Shown: positions 21,387 to 34,149, numbered from the stretch's first letter. The stretch: DNA of 64,000 bases from Kitagawia praeruptora (GCA_037693485.1 CM075352.1:65784001-65848000); one strand, 5' to 3'. Program-made: numbers and translations. Notes: a model not told the origin generated them from the sequence alone.

Positions 21387-24207
21387 TCAGGTTGGTTCCT
21401 TTTCTTGCTTACTACCATCTGCAAATAGAAAAGAGACCACGAGTCAAATTTCTTGAGCTAAGAAAAGCTAATTATGTTCTAATCCGAGGGGCCCCTCGTG
21501 TATGTTTTTTTTTTTTCTGCTGTCGTTAGCAATCATCGAATTTAGGCAAACTTGAATTTAACTAGAAGGAATACTCACATAGCAGTGATGAAAGTTCAGA
21601 GCTTTTCAACACGCGCAATCTCTTGACCGTAGACACAAACATACTGCACAATACAAGTAGCAAACCAAAACTTAAAACGCAGTATTTGTATTTCAGTTCC
21701 AGATGATGGTTTACATACAGTATTCCATAAAGAAAATAAGTGCTGAATAAAAGAAAATGTATCACAGTATATATTTAAAGTCGCAAAATACTTACTTCCA
21801 TGGGACATCTCCCACAAGCATCCTATCACCTTCATTATCCTCGTACACAAGTGTATACTCCCCACTCCCATCTAACAATCCTGTAATGGCTTTCTCCCTG
21901 TCTTCCTCTTGGCTGTAATCCGAGGGATCAGTTTGGGCTAGACAATGAAACAACGGGGGTTAATAGCTATACTCTGCTTAAGCCAACTACGAATAAAACA
22001 GGGGAACTACAAGTAACCGTCATGTACACCAAGAATAACCTGCCAAGAGGTCTCTGAAGAGTTCATCAACTGCAGAAGATAATTTATCATAGCTACCATA
22101 AGCATTAAGATTTACTTTTCTTCCGATAGGGACTCCATCCATATTGATCTTCACAAATAAACCTATTTGGCTACTCTGAGTTTGCTTTTTGCTGGCAATC
22201 TTCGTTAAAACCTCATTCCTTGCCTCAGTTTGAACTGGTAGCTTTGAAGCACAGCCACTTGCACGATTCTTCCTGAATGATCGAATCGGAGGCCATCCAA
22301 CAACTGGAGCAATTCTGTGTTACATATATAATTTGTTAGACCGGCCATATTGTGAAACTCAGCATAAACCAGACACCAAAAGAATTATTTTGAGTAGATT
22401 GTAAGCAAGATGTTACACATACAAAATTTCTAAAACTATAGCATAAATGCACACAAGCCAAGCAAAGTGAGTGATCTTTATGTGAAAGTACAATCACTCA
22501 AAAGCAGTAAAACTCTAAAAGGACTAGTTCAAAAGGATCATAAAGCATGAAAGTATCACTCTATAGGACATTAGTATATTTTCACTGTTGATCTTCTCAA
22601 AAATCAAAGTCAAGTTGCACCTAAAATAATGGAGCTTTTTTTTTTTTTTTAAAAAGAAAATTTATCAGAGAAAACTTGTATACATGCAGATAGGGCTGTA
22701 AATGAGTCGAACCGAGCCGAACTCTTAATTGTTCGTGTATCAGTTCGTTATAAATACATCGAACTCGAGCTCGAACTTTGATCGAGCCAATATTTTTGTT
22801 TGTGTATCGGCTCGTTAAGAAATTTTTTATTCACGAACATGTTCGCGAACCGTTCACGAACATGTCTAACGAGCTACTATTCACGAACATCTCATAAATA
22901 GTGTTCATGATTTCGTGTTCATGAACACTTCAACTTTTTTTTTCTAGAAATTTTTTAATGCAATTAAAATAAAATAAAATTGGGGGATGAAATATTGAAA
23001 ACTCGAGAAATGCTTCGAATTTAGACTTATCAAGGAATCAAATTTGGACCAAGTTTAGTTCATACATAACGAACTAATGTTATAATTTAAATGTAACATA
23101 TGTATAATTTAATTATTATTAATAAAAATAATTTATAAATTTAAACAAAGAAAATATAATGAATAGACAAAATAAACTAACATATTACTTGGTAACACTT
23201 ACTTATATAATTATTTACAAATTATCGTGAATTCAAGAACTCCCGTTAAATGTTAAAGAAATTTTGTTCGCGAACATATATATATGAAATTTGTGCGCAA
23301 ACTTATTCATGAACCATATTTACGAATAAGGTTCACGAACTATATTAATGAACTTGCTCATGAACTATATAATCGAACTTGTTCGCGAACTTTCGAGCCG
23401 AACTATGTCGTGTTTGGGTTCAGCTCATTTACGAGACGAACCTCAAAATCGTGTTCATGTTCGACTCGTTTACAAATCGAACCGAACTCGAATCGAACTT
23501 TTTTCGAAGTATCGACTCATTTACGGCCCTACATGCAGAGAAATCAATACAAACGAACTTACAAGAGAGAATCAGCAAAAAATATATATATATAGTTAAA
23601 TCTCTATCTTTCATGTATGGACCACAGATCCAGAGGTAACAATTAAAATAACAGGGTGAATATCCTGTCCAAAATAAAAACAAAACATTATCAAAGGAAT
23701 ATAGTATAAAGAAAGCTAGGGAAGTAAAGAGTACCTTTTATGAGAGCTATTGAGAACATCTGTATTATTTGCAGAAGATGGTGAAAATCCTTTCTTTTCT
23801 GCATTCTGCAATTCTACCATTACTTTATCACGGCCATAGTCCTTGATCTGTGATGATTCTTTCCCCATTGCAGGAGGCAAACTTTGTTTATACTGAGAAC
23901 AAGAAGGTGTTGACCATGGTGATAATGCTGTTGTATTCCCATGAACTTGTGCATTATACTCTGAAAATTCATGATGATTTTCATTGATCCCTTTGTTTGA
24001 AGCATTGTTCATGTTAGAGGAAAAACCAAGAGAGAGAAATGCAGAAGAGTCATTCCTTTCTGTTGTAGAGTTTTTCATGCCTTCATTTCCTATGCCCCAA
24101 TCTTCTTCACTTGGTGGACCAAGTCTGAGCTCCAGTTTCTTTTCCTCTGAATCCCATTCTTTACTAGCTTCAGAAATCATGTCACTTTTTCTTGAAAACC
24201 CCTTCAT
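21387..24207 (-). CDS. Aux/IAA auxin-response repressor (5 exons, 328 aa)
   Basis: Nuclear repressor that binds auxin response factors and is degraded through TIR1/AFB when auxin is present. Exons from splice sites (minus strand): 24207-23735, 22314-22040, 21937-21796, 21643-21579, 21418-21387; total 987 bp. The ATG at 24207 is the first in frame. Domain I EAR motif LELRL is at residues 25-29. Lys-Arg (157-158) spans the first splice junction. Domain II degron VVGWPPIRSF is at 162-171. Domains III/IV (PB1) start at GLFVKINMDG (209-218) and include YEDNEGDRMLVGDVPW and MFVSTVKRLRVLKSSEL. The last exon ends YGSKQEKEPT, resembling the tail of the IAA18/IAA26 group, to which I tentatively assign it. 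Intron 1 is 1420 bp because of an hAT-type insertion. All key residues are present, so it is probably functional. Confidence 0.9.
22691..23531. mobile_element. Non-autonomous hAT-type element in Aux/IAA intron 1
   Basis: 841 bp with terminal inverted repeats TAGGGCTGTAAATGAGTCGA (left) and, reverse-complemented from the right, TAGGGCCGTAAATGAGTCGA; one mismatch in 20. It is flanked by a perfect 8 bp duplication CATGCAGA (22683-22690 and 23532-23539). TAGGG ends and 8 bp duplications are typical of hAT transposons. The interior is rich in GTTCGCGAAC-like inverted words and lacks a transposase. Confidence 0.85.
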
Positions 24208-26092
24208 CTTTAAAATGATGACCAAATTGAAATGAGGGTGAAAAACATAAGATTGAAAGCAAAACTTCTAAAAGAAAATGAAAGCATACACAAGTTAGAA
24301 AACCAAGAAAACACAGTACTCTCCAACTTTGATTTCTCCAAAACAAGCAATGAGATATTTATTTATATATGAAAAAGATTAGAAGGGATAACACTAGTTC
24401 GGCAGCTCACCTTGAGTACTCAACCAAAGCTATAAAGATAAAGACCAGAAGTATGAATAGAAATTAGAAACTTTAAGCACAATATAATAAAACTTGAGAT
24501 TTGGAAGAAGCTTAAACTAAAGAAGAGAGGGCTACTCTGCTAAGGACAAAGTAAAACTAGTTAGAAATGAGTGAGACTTAAAGATGATGTTCATTTGTTT
24601 ATGAATGAGAGCACATACTATACGGGTGACGTGTGTGTTTGTGAGGATTCGAGAAATTAAAGAGAGAAGGTAGGATACGTAGCTAATTAAAGGGAGGGGA
24701 AACTGAAAGCTAAATAAGGATAGGTAGAGGAGGAGAAAGCAATAGGCTCAGAGAGAGAGTCAGAGAGACGAGAGAGACGAGAGAGAGATGCTAGTAACTA
24801 CCTTATTAAAGCTTAAACAGGAAGGATAGTGAGAAAGAAAGAAAGATCATTTTTAGAAAGAGGGAGCACAATAGGAGCACGCAACCCTTCTGTATTGGTC
24901 ATACATACATCAGAGGAAGCAAAGCATGCTGACTTTCTAATCTCATTTATACATACATGCATATATGTTTGTGGGTATGTATTATGTAATGCTAATGCAT
25001 TTCTAACGACATGCAAGACAAACTCCGTTAAATTCTCGATCGACTACAGTGTGTTTGTCACCTTTGTCCATCTGTAATGTTGTATCTAGGATCTGTTATG
25101 TTTCAACTAACAGAATAATTAGGTTTATTAGCACACTTCCCAAGTACACCCCCTTTTTCCTTAATCTCAACCTACTACCTTGCCTTTATTATATAGCCTT
25201 AGCCTGAGCCCGGAGCATGAGTCTGGAGAAAGTACTGTACCGGTGACCGGTGTTTGGTGCAAATAAAACAACTCAGAAAATCAGATTGTACATCTGTGGA
25301 TGATCTAGATCAATTTTCGGGGTCCTAACATAATTAAAACACATGTTGGTTGAAATTAACATTAAATTTTCAACTTTTATCAATATATTTAATTCACATT
25401 ATGATGAAACGATTATATGCAAGAATGATGTTAAGGATACAAAATTATGTATAAATTTTTGTAGAAAACAATTTGGTAAAAAATAGCATGATAATATGAA
25501 ATATTTTTATTAATTGACATAAGTTTATTACATTAAAATTAAATTATATATGTGCCATTTTACAATACAAACCTTATATTAGGGATTAATTTATTTATTT
25601 TTTGGAGGGAAATATTAGGGATTAATTTTGATACCTCTAATATGTTCTTTATATGCAAATCTTATCCCAGGGGTTAGTAATTAGGGAGAATATTGAATAA
25701 ACAAAAATAAACAAGCAGTTGGAAGTGCTACAGCAAGCAAATATGCATGGACATGTCAAACAGAGTCGAGGACAATGTTAAAAAGTCATTATCATGTTAT
25801 CTAATCACACAATTATCAATTATTTGTTACGTATATCTCACAGTCACACGTGAAATCACAATAAAGGATTCAAAAGAGAAATAAAGTCAAATACTGTACC
25901 ACAAATTGCTGACCATGCTGTATGATGTATCATCCACTTCCCATAAATTTTTATGTCCCATCTAATTATCGGTTTTTTTTTCAAAATAATACATTTTTGC
26001 TATTTTTTTATGGATTCAAACAACTTGAACAATTTTTGATATATTTTTTAATTTTCATATGTAACGTTAAAATTCACTTAAATGGAATATAT
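24208..26092. promoter_or_regulatory. Aux/IAA upstream region with CT-rich leader
   Basis: On the minus strand, 24795-24740 is a CT-rich tract (complement of GAGAGAGAGTCAGAGAGACGAG) of the kind common in plant 5' leaders, so the Aux/IAA transcript probably starts upstream of it. A minus-strand TATATAATA lies at about 25188-25196, roughly 980 bp from the ATG; using it would require a long or intron-containing leader. No ORF worth naming in the remaining AT-rich DNA. Confidence 0.4.
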
Positions 26093-26094
26093 TA

Positions 26095-26328
26095 CTCCCT
26101 CCGGTCCATTATATAAGGCATTTGACTATTCTACACGTAACTTTAGGTGCTTTGACTACATAGCTAAAATAATTATTTTTTAATTTTTCTTTTTTGATTA
26201 AAAATATAGTATTTTAATTTTTATTTAGAAAAAGAAATTTTAAAAAATATTAATTTTAACTATGTATTCAAAGCACCTAAAGTTACGTGTAGAAAAGTCA
26301 AATGCCTTATATAATGGACAGGAGGGAG
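26095..26328. mobile_element. Stowaway-like MITE A
   Basis: 234 bp with long inverted ends (CTCCCTCCGGTCCATTATAT left; mirrored GGACAGGAGGGAG right) flanked by TA on both sides. The inverted arms are about 70 bp, so the whole element can fold back. Typical Tc1/mariner-derived MITE. Confidence 0.85.
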
Positions 26329-26342
26329 TATTATAATTGCTA

Positions 26343-26921
26343 CTCCCTCCGTCCTCATTTGTTTACATGGGAGGGGGACACGGAGACCAAAGTAATGCAT
26401 AAAAAATGAGTAAAATTTGATGAAAAGTGATAAAGTGGTGGACCTATCAATATTTAATACTCCCTCCGTCCCAAAATACATGTCCCTTCTCTAAAAAACA
26501 CACATATTAAAGTAAAGATTAGTTAATGTTAGTTGAATAATATTTTCCGACTAATACCCTTAATTAATACATTGGAAAATGAGAATAGTGTTAAGTTTGA
26601 AAAAAGTCAAATTTTAGATACAATAAATGTAGGGATAGTTTTAGAAAATCACCTTAAAATTTGTATTGAAAAAAGAAAAGGGACATGTAAAATGAGACAA
26701 ATTCATTTTTCAAAAGGAACATGTATTTTGGGACGGAGGGAGTAATAGATTTGAGATAACGGAAGAAAGTAGTAGGTGTAATAGTATTTTTTATTACCCC
26801 ATTAAATATGAGATAGTGGAGAAGGTAGTGGGTGTAATAATGGGGAAAATTTACTATTTATGATAACGTAAAGAAATAAGAGGAACATCAAAAATAATAA
26901 GTGTGAGAGGGACGGAGGGAG
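26343..26921. mobile_element. Stowaway-like MITE B, interrupted by MITE C
   Basis: Ends CTCCCTCCGTCCTCATTTG and (mirrored) GAGAGGGACGGAGGGAG, with TA at 26341-26342 and 26922-26923. It contains MITE C at 26460-26742; without C it is about 294 bp. Confidence 0.7.
26460..26742. mobile_element. Stowaway-like MITE C, nested in B
   Basis: 283 bp with well matched ends (CTCCCTCCGTCCCAAAATAC and its mirror TGTATTTTGGGACGGAGGGAG), flanked by TA at 26458-26459 and 26743-26744. The better-preserved ends fit its being the later insertion. Confidence 0.85.
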
Positions 26922-26923
26922 TA

Positions 26924-27864
26924 CATTTTATGATTTTTATCAATAACCCTCTAACATGAGTAACATCCAAATTTATGAAGTGGTAATTAATGCATCAATG
27001 TTATTGTGTCAAAATTAGGTCAATCTAACTTATTTTAATATACAAAAATATTTTAACTTAAAAATAATAAATTACATAGTAATAATTTTGAAGTTGACCA
27101 CAAAATTAGCAAAATTTTAAATAAATTATTGACAATTTCGAAATTTCATATTGATCACTTTTATATGGATGGAATATCAAATTGTTCAATTTTAAATCGA
27201 TCATAAATTAATAAAATATCAAATTTATCATCAAATATCAACAATTTGATCTAAAAAGTGATAAATTTGAGATCACGAATTAATATATGATAAATTTAAT
27301 ATTCTACAAGTTAGATAATAACCATCAAATTTAACCCAAATAACATAAGAGATATTAATAAAATTTATTTACAAGTTTAGTTGAATATTTGGTAAAATAT
27401 GAAATAACTCGTAAACTAGTTATATTTATAGTAAAAAAGATTTAAAATCATGAAGTAATAGGAATTTCATAAAGTTAACTATGTTGAACTACTAATTTAT
27501 AACCCGCGGTACACAGATTTATTTGGATATGTAATATATTTTGTTTAATGTAACAATTATATCTTTATATAATTATTATATACAATATTTTATTTTAATT
27601 TTAATAATTTAATATAAATTTAATTAATGATATGCATGGTTTAAAACTTATATTATTAAATTTTAAAGTAAATATGGCATTGATGATATTCGAACCTTAA
27701 AATTCTAGTAAATTAATTTAATCATATAATATATTTAATCATTAGATTTAACGGTTCTGATTTTTTACTAAAAATCTAACGATCATTATTCATGGTATAC
27801 GGATTTCTATTTTATTATCTTAGAGATGAAAAGATATGGTGTGATATTTTTGGTTATGTATTAA
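26924..27864. other. AT-rich DNA and first part of the local repeat
   Basis: No gene. From about 27600 the sequence matches the local repeat seen again at 42055-42470 and 43330-43740 (ATTCGAACCTT, TAATCATATAATATAT, TCATTAGAT(T/C)TAACG, GTGTGATATTTTTGG). The SIRE-4 element interrupts this copy at 27864/27865. A degenerate inverted Helitron-like end may lie near 27498-27522. Confidence 0.6.
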
Positions 27865-29042
27865 TGTTGGTCCCGGAATGTATTGCAGAAGGGGGGTTGA
27901 ATGCAATACTAATAAATTTCAAAAACTATTTCAACAACTTAAATAGAGTTTGTAATTTACTAGTAGAAGAAATGCAATCACAAGTAATATTTAACAAGAT
28001 GTTTCACAAAATAATTGTTTTATTTATTTTGCAAAGTTTTGCTACAACCTTGAGAACAAAATAATTCTCAAGCTTCAAATACTCAAGAGATTACAGTTGT
28101 AGAGTCATATTTGTTGTATAAATAGAGTGCTCTATTTATAGTGTGATAGTCTACTGTACTACCACTATCAGCATGGGTTGTTGAGTTGCTGTTATATTCC
28201 TTTTGCAGCTCATTCCATGATTTATTCCCATGTGATCATCACAAAGTAACTTTAAGATACTTTCCACATTTGAGCCACCCAGATCTAGCCGTATTCAATT
28301 TTATCTGCTCTAGACTTTACAGGTTGTTCCATGCGATCTCTCGAGCTTCAGTTATAGACTTTCCAAGCTTGCTGTAAAGGTTGAATATTACAACACGCCT
28401 GCTTCTTTTGAACATGTACTCTGTCGCTTAATTTGACTTAGAAAATTCCTAAATCAAGCTGATTCTATATGAAAGTATGTTTGCCACAAAGTTTGCTGTC
28501 AATGAATTATGCTTTGGTTGACAGTATGAATTTCCCGCAGAGATTACTGTCAAGGATTGTGCTTTGGTTGACAGTATGAATTTCCACAGAGATTGCTGTC
28601 AAGAATTGTGCTTTGATTGACAGCATGTATTTCCCGCAGAGATTGCTGTCAAGAATTCCAAACTTACTGTCGCAAACTATATATCAAAGTTACTGTCATC
28701 AGAATCTCCGCCAATGTTGCTGTCAAGTTAAACCTTGTTGTCGACTTAATTAAACTTGCTGTCGACTCAATTAAACTTGCTGTCGAGCTTTGCAACATGC
28801 TGTTTCCTTGTAATCTTACTGTCAATACTTGACAGTAACTTTTATTCCTGCTGTCGAACTTCTGTATTTCTTGAGGCTTGAACATTATTGAACTTCTTTC
28901 AAGAATTACAAATATTACATGACAGTACTTATTTGATTACAGAAATACATTTCAGGCTATGGCAATATGTTCTACTTAGTAAAACTAAGTATACCAATAA
29001 AACTGGTTAAGTTGTCTATTCCATCACCCATAAATCCCAACA
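27865..29042 (-). repeat. SIRE-4 3' LTR
   Basis: TGTTGGTCCC...CCCAACA on the plus strand. Differs from the other LTR at six sites (for example GCGATC/GTGATC, GAAAGTATG/GACAGTATG, TTGTTGTCG/TTGCTGTCG). It contains the U5 hairpin (27880-27909), the palindromic TATA region (28117-28140) and the CTGTCAA cluster (about 28470-28960). Confidence 0.95.
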
Positions 29043-29055
29043 ATCTCCTCCAATT
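29043..29055 (-). promoter_or_regulatory. SIRE-4 polypurine tract
   Basis: Minus strand AATTGGAGGAGAT directly against the 3' LTR start TGTTGGG; the expected plus-strand primer site. Confidence 0.75.
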
Positions 29056-29218
29056 TGTTTTTATGGACAATAATGACAAATTTACAAATATCATGCTGAC
29101 AACTTAACTATCATAGATCAGAAAGAATAAGCTCTTCATTTCTGAACAATGATTAAACTGGATTGTTTTCAAACAATGTATCATAAAAGTTCATAATTAA
29201 AAATCAAGAAAAAAATCT

Positions 29219-32200
29219 TTACTTAGCTTGATTTGAACTTTCATCTTGCTCCTTTTCCCTCAGAGCTCTTCTGATATTTTCAATTAACTCCTTTTCTTCA
29301 GGGGACTGTGCATCATCTTCATTTTCCACGATGTACTTTCTGATCATTGATGAAGTAGTGTATAATACATCTCTGAGTTCCATCCAATAAACATTTTGCT
29401 TTACTATTGATCTGAATTTCAACACATCTCCCTCCATCTTGAATCTTCTGCCAGGAAGCTGATTTAAAGTTACCCTTCTTTGTCTGTCCAAACTGGGATT
29501 CTCTCCTTTCCTTTGATCAAAAATCATATCTAGCTCCCAAGAACATAGTGCTTCAAGTTTGTTAGATGATCCTATCACTTGCCAGTACAATTCCTTTAGC
29601 ACACTGGTCTTCAACTTAGAAAAGCTGTCTATGTAGATTTCTTCTTTGCCATATTTGATTCTCAGAGGATTGTCCAGTACAATTGCTTGATAGTTTAATT
29701 CACTGCTGTTGACCTTGTTGAGTTTACTCCAACTTTCCTTCATTTGAGCTTCAATCTCTTCTTCTATCTGTTGACGAGATTTTTGTTTTGAGGCTAATTC
29801 TTCTCTGAATTTCTGCTCTGCCTCATACCTATCCATTTCTTGCTTTGAATAAGGTTTCTCCATTTCAGCCCAGTTATACGCAGGGATACAATTATCTTCT
29901 TCATTTTCAAGACCTAGAGCTTCAAAAATGTCTTCATCATTTTGAAGTGTCCAGTCACCATGTTTTTCAGTGAATTCAGCATTTCTGATTGCAAAGTACT
30001 TTCGAACAGGATCCATGATCTTTTCAGAGATATCACCATAGCTTTCCAAGAGTTCAACCATTCTTTCCAAATTGAAATAATCAATTCTTCTTCTTATATG
30101 TGTTTGGGTTTGAACTAGACTGTTGGATATTACTTTTGATTTTGATATCTGAGTGAAATCAGGTTCTACCATAATCAATCTTTCCTTATTTTCCCATAGA
30201 ATGTATCTTGTGACTTTTTCTTTTGACTCATCCAACTCTATGGATACAGAAGTGATTGATTCTTTGGCTTTCTCTTGCAGTTGTTCAAGACTGTTCATCC
30301 TTCTACTCATGATTGGTTTCTTAAATCCTAGACCTGTAGCTTTTCTTTGTCCAGAATAGACAGTCTTTCCCTTTATTTTCTTGTTTGCTTTTCTTTTGAT
30401 TCTTACTGTCTTGGATGTTTTGACAGTAGAATCATTGACAGCATCTTTGATAGGGCTTCTGATTGTGTCTTCTTTGATAGCATGACAGTATCTTCATCTT
30501 CCCTGTTAGCATCTTTGACAGCAACTTCATTTTCCTTGACAGCATCTTTGTTGACAGTATCTTTTTCAGAATACATACTGTCAATTTCCATTTCTGCTTG
30601 ATTAATTTCTGATGCTTCAAGTATCTCCTCTTCTTTCCCCTTTTCTTTATTTTTCTTGCTTGTTCCAGGAGATTCTGAAGTTTCATTTGGCTCAGCTTCT
30701 TTAGCTTGGGATTGCTCTTTTGAAGAGTTTCCCTTTTCTGATTCTTTAGCTCTTCCAGCTTTACCTCCATCTTCATTATCATCACCATCTTTATCCAAGG
30801 TGCCATCAAAGGAGCATTTTCCACCTTGAGCATTTCTACTTTCGTTTGCTTTGGCAATGAGCTTCTTAATTTTGACACTGTATTCCATATCTCTCTTTGC
30901 CATTATCTTGTGGATATCTTTAACTGCCCGAATCCTTTCCTTGGTGATGGGTGCTTTCAGCAACAACTTAAGTACATCCATGATGACTTTGCTTTGTAGA
31001 GATGTTTTGCCTTCAAGAGTTAAGAACCCAAGTCCTTTAGTTCCTTTGGCTGTTGTTTGTTTAAAGCTTACACCATATGGCTGGAGACATACTTCTGGAA
31101 GTTTGCTGTTAACCATTGTGCTCAGTTGCATATAGAGACTTTCATCAAAGATGGTAGAGTTTTTCTTAACAAGAATCCCAAGGATGTATTGCACTCTGGC
31201 AGAGAAAGTTTCTAGCAGTTGAGTTGTTATGGATATTGAATGTCCATTCTTCAGGTACACTTCAACTGCCCACCTCTTCTCTGAGCTAATCTTCACAGAA
31301 AGATTTACAATCTTTTCTTTCAAAGCTTCTGCCAATTTAGCAGGTTTTCCTTTAGATTCTGTGATTGCTTCATTCACCAGATTGTTGAATTCCTCATCCT
31401 TATTATTCAAGGTGCTCTCCATATGACTTACTGTTATAGAATCAGCTTCTTCTTGAGAATATGTGCTTCCATCAGTCCAGGTAACCAACTCTGAAGAAGT
31501 GATATATTCAGGCAGCTTGCCCTTGCCTTTACCCATCTTGTTAGACTCCTCCTTTTCTCTCCAAAGTTGATTCTTTCTTTTCAGGAACTGGTTCACTAAT
31601 TTTGATGGAAGATGCTTTATTTCTTTGTATCATTTTCAATACTTCCTCAGATACTAGCATTTTCTCCCCATCTACTTCAGTTTCAAACAGTTGTTCACCA
31701 GTTCCAGTTCCAGAGGCTATGACAGTATCTTTTTGCTCCCCCTTACTCCTTTGCTCCCCCTGACTTTCAGCTTCCCCTTGTAACCCCATTTTCCTTTCTG
31801 GTTGCTCAGCCTTTTTCTGATCTATTACTTTCTCCCCCTTAGTTAAGTTGGCAGCTTGAATGAAGGAAGAAAGTGACAGCAGGGTGGCTTGAATTTCAGC
31901 AAAACCAGTCTTTACAGAAGATGATAGAGTGTCCAGCTTGCTCTCCATTTTAGCACATCTATCTTCAATAGCTTGGAGTCTATCATTTGTGGATGCATAA
32001 GGACCACCAGACCTAAGCCTCTTTGGAGGTTGAGGATAAGTCTGGGGCATGGAAGTTGTTGGGGTTCTCACACTCTCATTGTTTTTATAGATGATCTCAT
32101 CATCTCTCACAGAAATTCCCTCAAGGCCTAATGCCTTTTGTTTACTGGCTCCCTCAAGATCACTCTGGACATGCTCAAGTCCCTCTCCTTTTGCCAGCAC

Positions 32201-34149
32201 ATTTAGCTGCCTCTCATTTTTATCCTCACTTCTCTGTTCTTTTATCTCTCTTTTATTTTTCACTCCCTCACTCATCCTAGATGCATTAGTATGAGTAGTA
32301 CTAACATGCAAAAGAGTAGATTTTACCTTGAAGGCCTTGGAAAGAGGCAAGTCATCATCAGAGATATCTTCAACTAATCCTTCTTGTAGTTGTGGTTGAA
32401 CAGTGATGACAGCATCTTTAGAAAGACCTTTGACAGTATCTTTTGTCAGAATGGTACTGTCACTTGATTGATTGACAGCACCTTCTGGTTTGTCATTGAC
32501 AGCATCTTTGGCTGTGACAGCAACTTCCCTAGGGTAAGATGCTTTGAGGGAATCGATCAAGATGCTGGCTATTTCAATTTCTGGCAAATTTGCATCTTGA
32601 TCTAATCCAGTGTTTGATGGAGTGGTATCCATTTCACTTTGAGAAATGGGTTCTTGTGGACCACTAGATGGGGGCTCATCCATGATTTGAGATGGATGAT
32701 CAAAACCTGAGGGGTTTGTACTGTCCCCCTCTCTAGGTTGTTCAGAAGAAAAAACAGATGTAGGAATGAAAGAAGAAGATTGAACTTCAGATTGATTAAT
32801 TGGCTGTTCCACAGAAGAAGATTGTGGAACATCAACAGTATGAATGAATTCCTCACTGTGCTCTATCTCTATGTGTGTATCTTCAAATACAGGTTCCTCA
32901 AGAGTGAGTTCTTGAGTTTGTGCAGACTCTTTACAAGGTGCCTTGAGAGACAGGCCAATTTCAATAGATGCCTCTTGTTGAGAAGAAGCACCTAGAGATG
33001 AGTTTATTTCTCTATCATCCTCTACAGTCTTTTGGGAAACTGTAGAGTGGCTGACAGTAACCTTGGCCCTTCAAGCTCTCTTCTTCTTAGGCTCAGAAGG
33101 TGCTACTGTGGGTTCTATTCCACTACCATCCTTATTTGCTGCACTAGGTGCAGTAACTCCCTCTTGACTCACCACATTGTCACCAGTTTCACTCTCTAGG
33201 GATCTTTTCTTGGATTCCTGTTTGGCAATTTTAAGGGCTTTTGGTAGTCTAGAGTCCCTAGGTGGAGTGTATGGTGTAGAATGTGGGTTAACTAAATTTG
33301 GGTCTAATTCAGCTTCATTCTCAATTGTGAAAACAGTGTAACCTGTTGGAATGGAAAACCAAGGTTGGGCACTTGATTAACCATGTGTTGTGTGAAACAT
33401 AGTGGAATATGTGCATTCAAATTTTGTGTATTAAGAGATGTGTGTGTGTTTTTCTTTAAAACAGGACATTCTTCAAAATTAGAAGTATCTATAACATTTC
33501 CACAAATATTATTAATACACATAGTTAAAAAGCGAGGATATATTGATACATTTTTGCCTATGGCGCTTTTCAACTGTGCCATAATTAGCTTTCCAACGTT
33601 CACCTTGTATCCATGGACTACAGAATGAGTGAGTTTCTTGATGTATGATGGTATTCCATTCCAGCTTGTAGACTTGGTAGAGAACACCTTCACCATAACA
33701 TCAAAGATCATGCTCCACTCTTTTCTCAGATATTTCCTGTCCATTTCTCCCATTTGATACCATTTATCAGAGGTTTCTTCAAGTTTGGAGCCTGAATATC
33801 CAATCTTCAGAAAGAACCTCTTTAGAGTATCATCAGTTGCTAGTTCCTTAAAGCTTTCTTCACTTGCCAACATAATACCCAGAGCCTCATTTATATTCTT
33901 TACTGAAAGAGAATGGTTTGCATCATCTATATTGAACTTAATTGTTTCATTCTCTCCAGTTCCTTGAGCACTTGCAGATTTCCAGAATTTTTCAATTCTA
34001 ACAACATCAATTTTGGGGGAAGAGGTTATTGCATGACCTAGGTAGGATTTATTTAAGAAGGAAATAAGTCCTTTGAAGTTTTCACCAGCATCACTAGGAG
34101 AGTAGATACCAGCAAAGTTGGTTTGAGCAACACTTTGTTTAGGTGCCAT
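29219..34149 (-). pseudogene. SIRE-4 extra ORF downstream of pol, broken into segments
   Basis: Four large minus-strand segments: 34149-33304 (281 aa, starts with a true ATG), 32812-31541 (423 aa), 31596-30403 (397 aa) and 30310-29219 (363 aa). Successive segments alternate between two frames and coding sequence continues between them, so this was one reading frame of roughly 1600 codons, broken near 33350, 31560 and 30475 by frameshifts and near 33075 by a stop. The first segment has FWKSA followed by a NESI-like block typical of extra ORFs in SIRE-type elements. The second is Ser/Gln/Glu rich with a predicted coiled coil (LQAIEDRCAKMESKLDTLSS). The last is highly charged with a long helical stretch. 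I see no clear signal peptide or membrane segment, so 'envelope-like' is not supported. Repeats of KDTV/KDAV reflect the element's CTGTCAA word. Function unknown. Confidence 0.7.

Noticed and set aside
21562..21765. Separate small gene ending ELSSLLCEYSF
   Set aside because: It is exon 4 of the Aux/IAA gene read through both neighbouring introns.
22682..23539. 9 bp target duplication suggesting a Mutator-like element in Aux/IAA intron 1
   Set aside because: Counting the A at 23531 as part of the inverted repeat gives symmetrical TAGGGC ends and an 8 bp duplication, which fits hAT better.
29219..34149. Calling the SIRE-4 extra ORF an envelope gene
   Set aside because: I see no signal peptide or convincing transmembrane segment; only its position resembles SIRE1 envelope-like ORFs.
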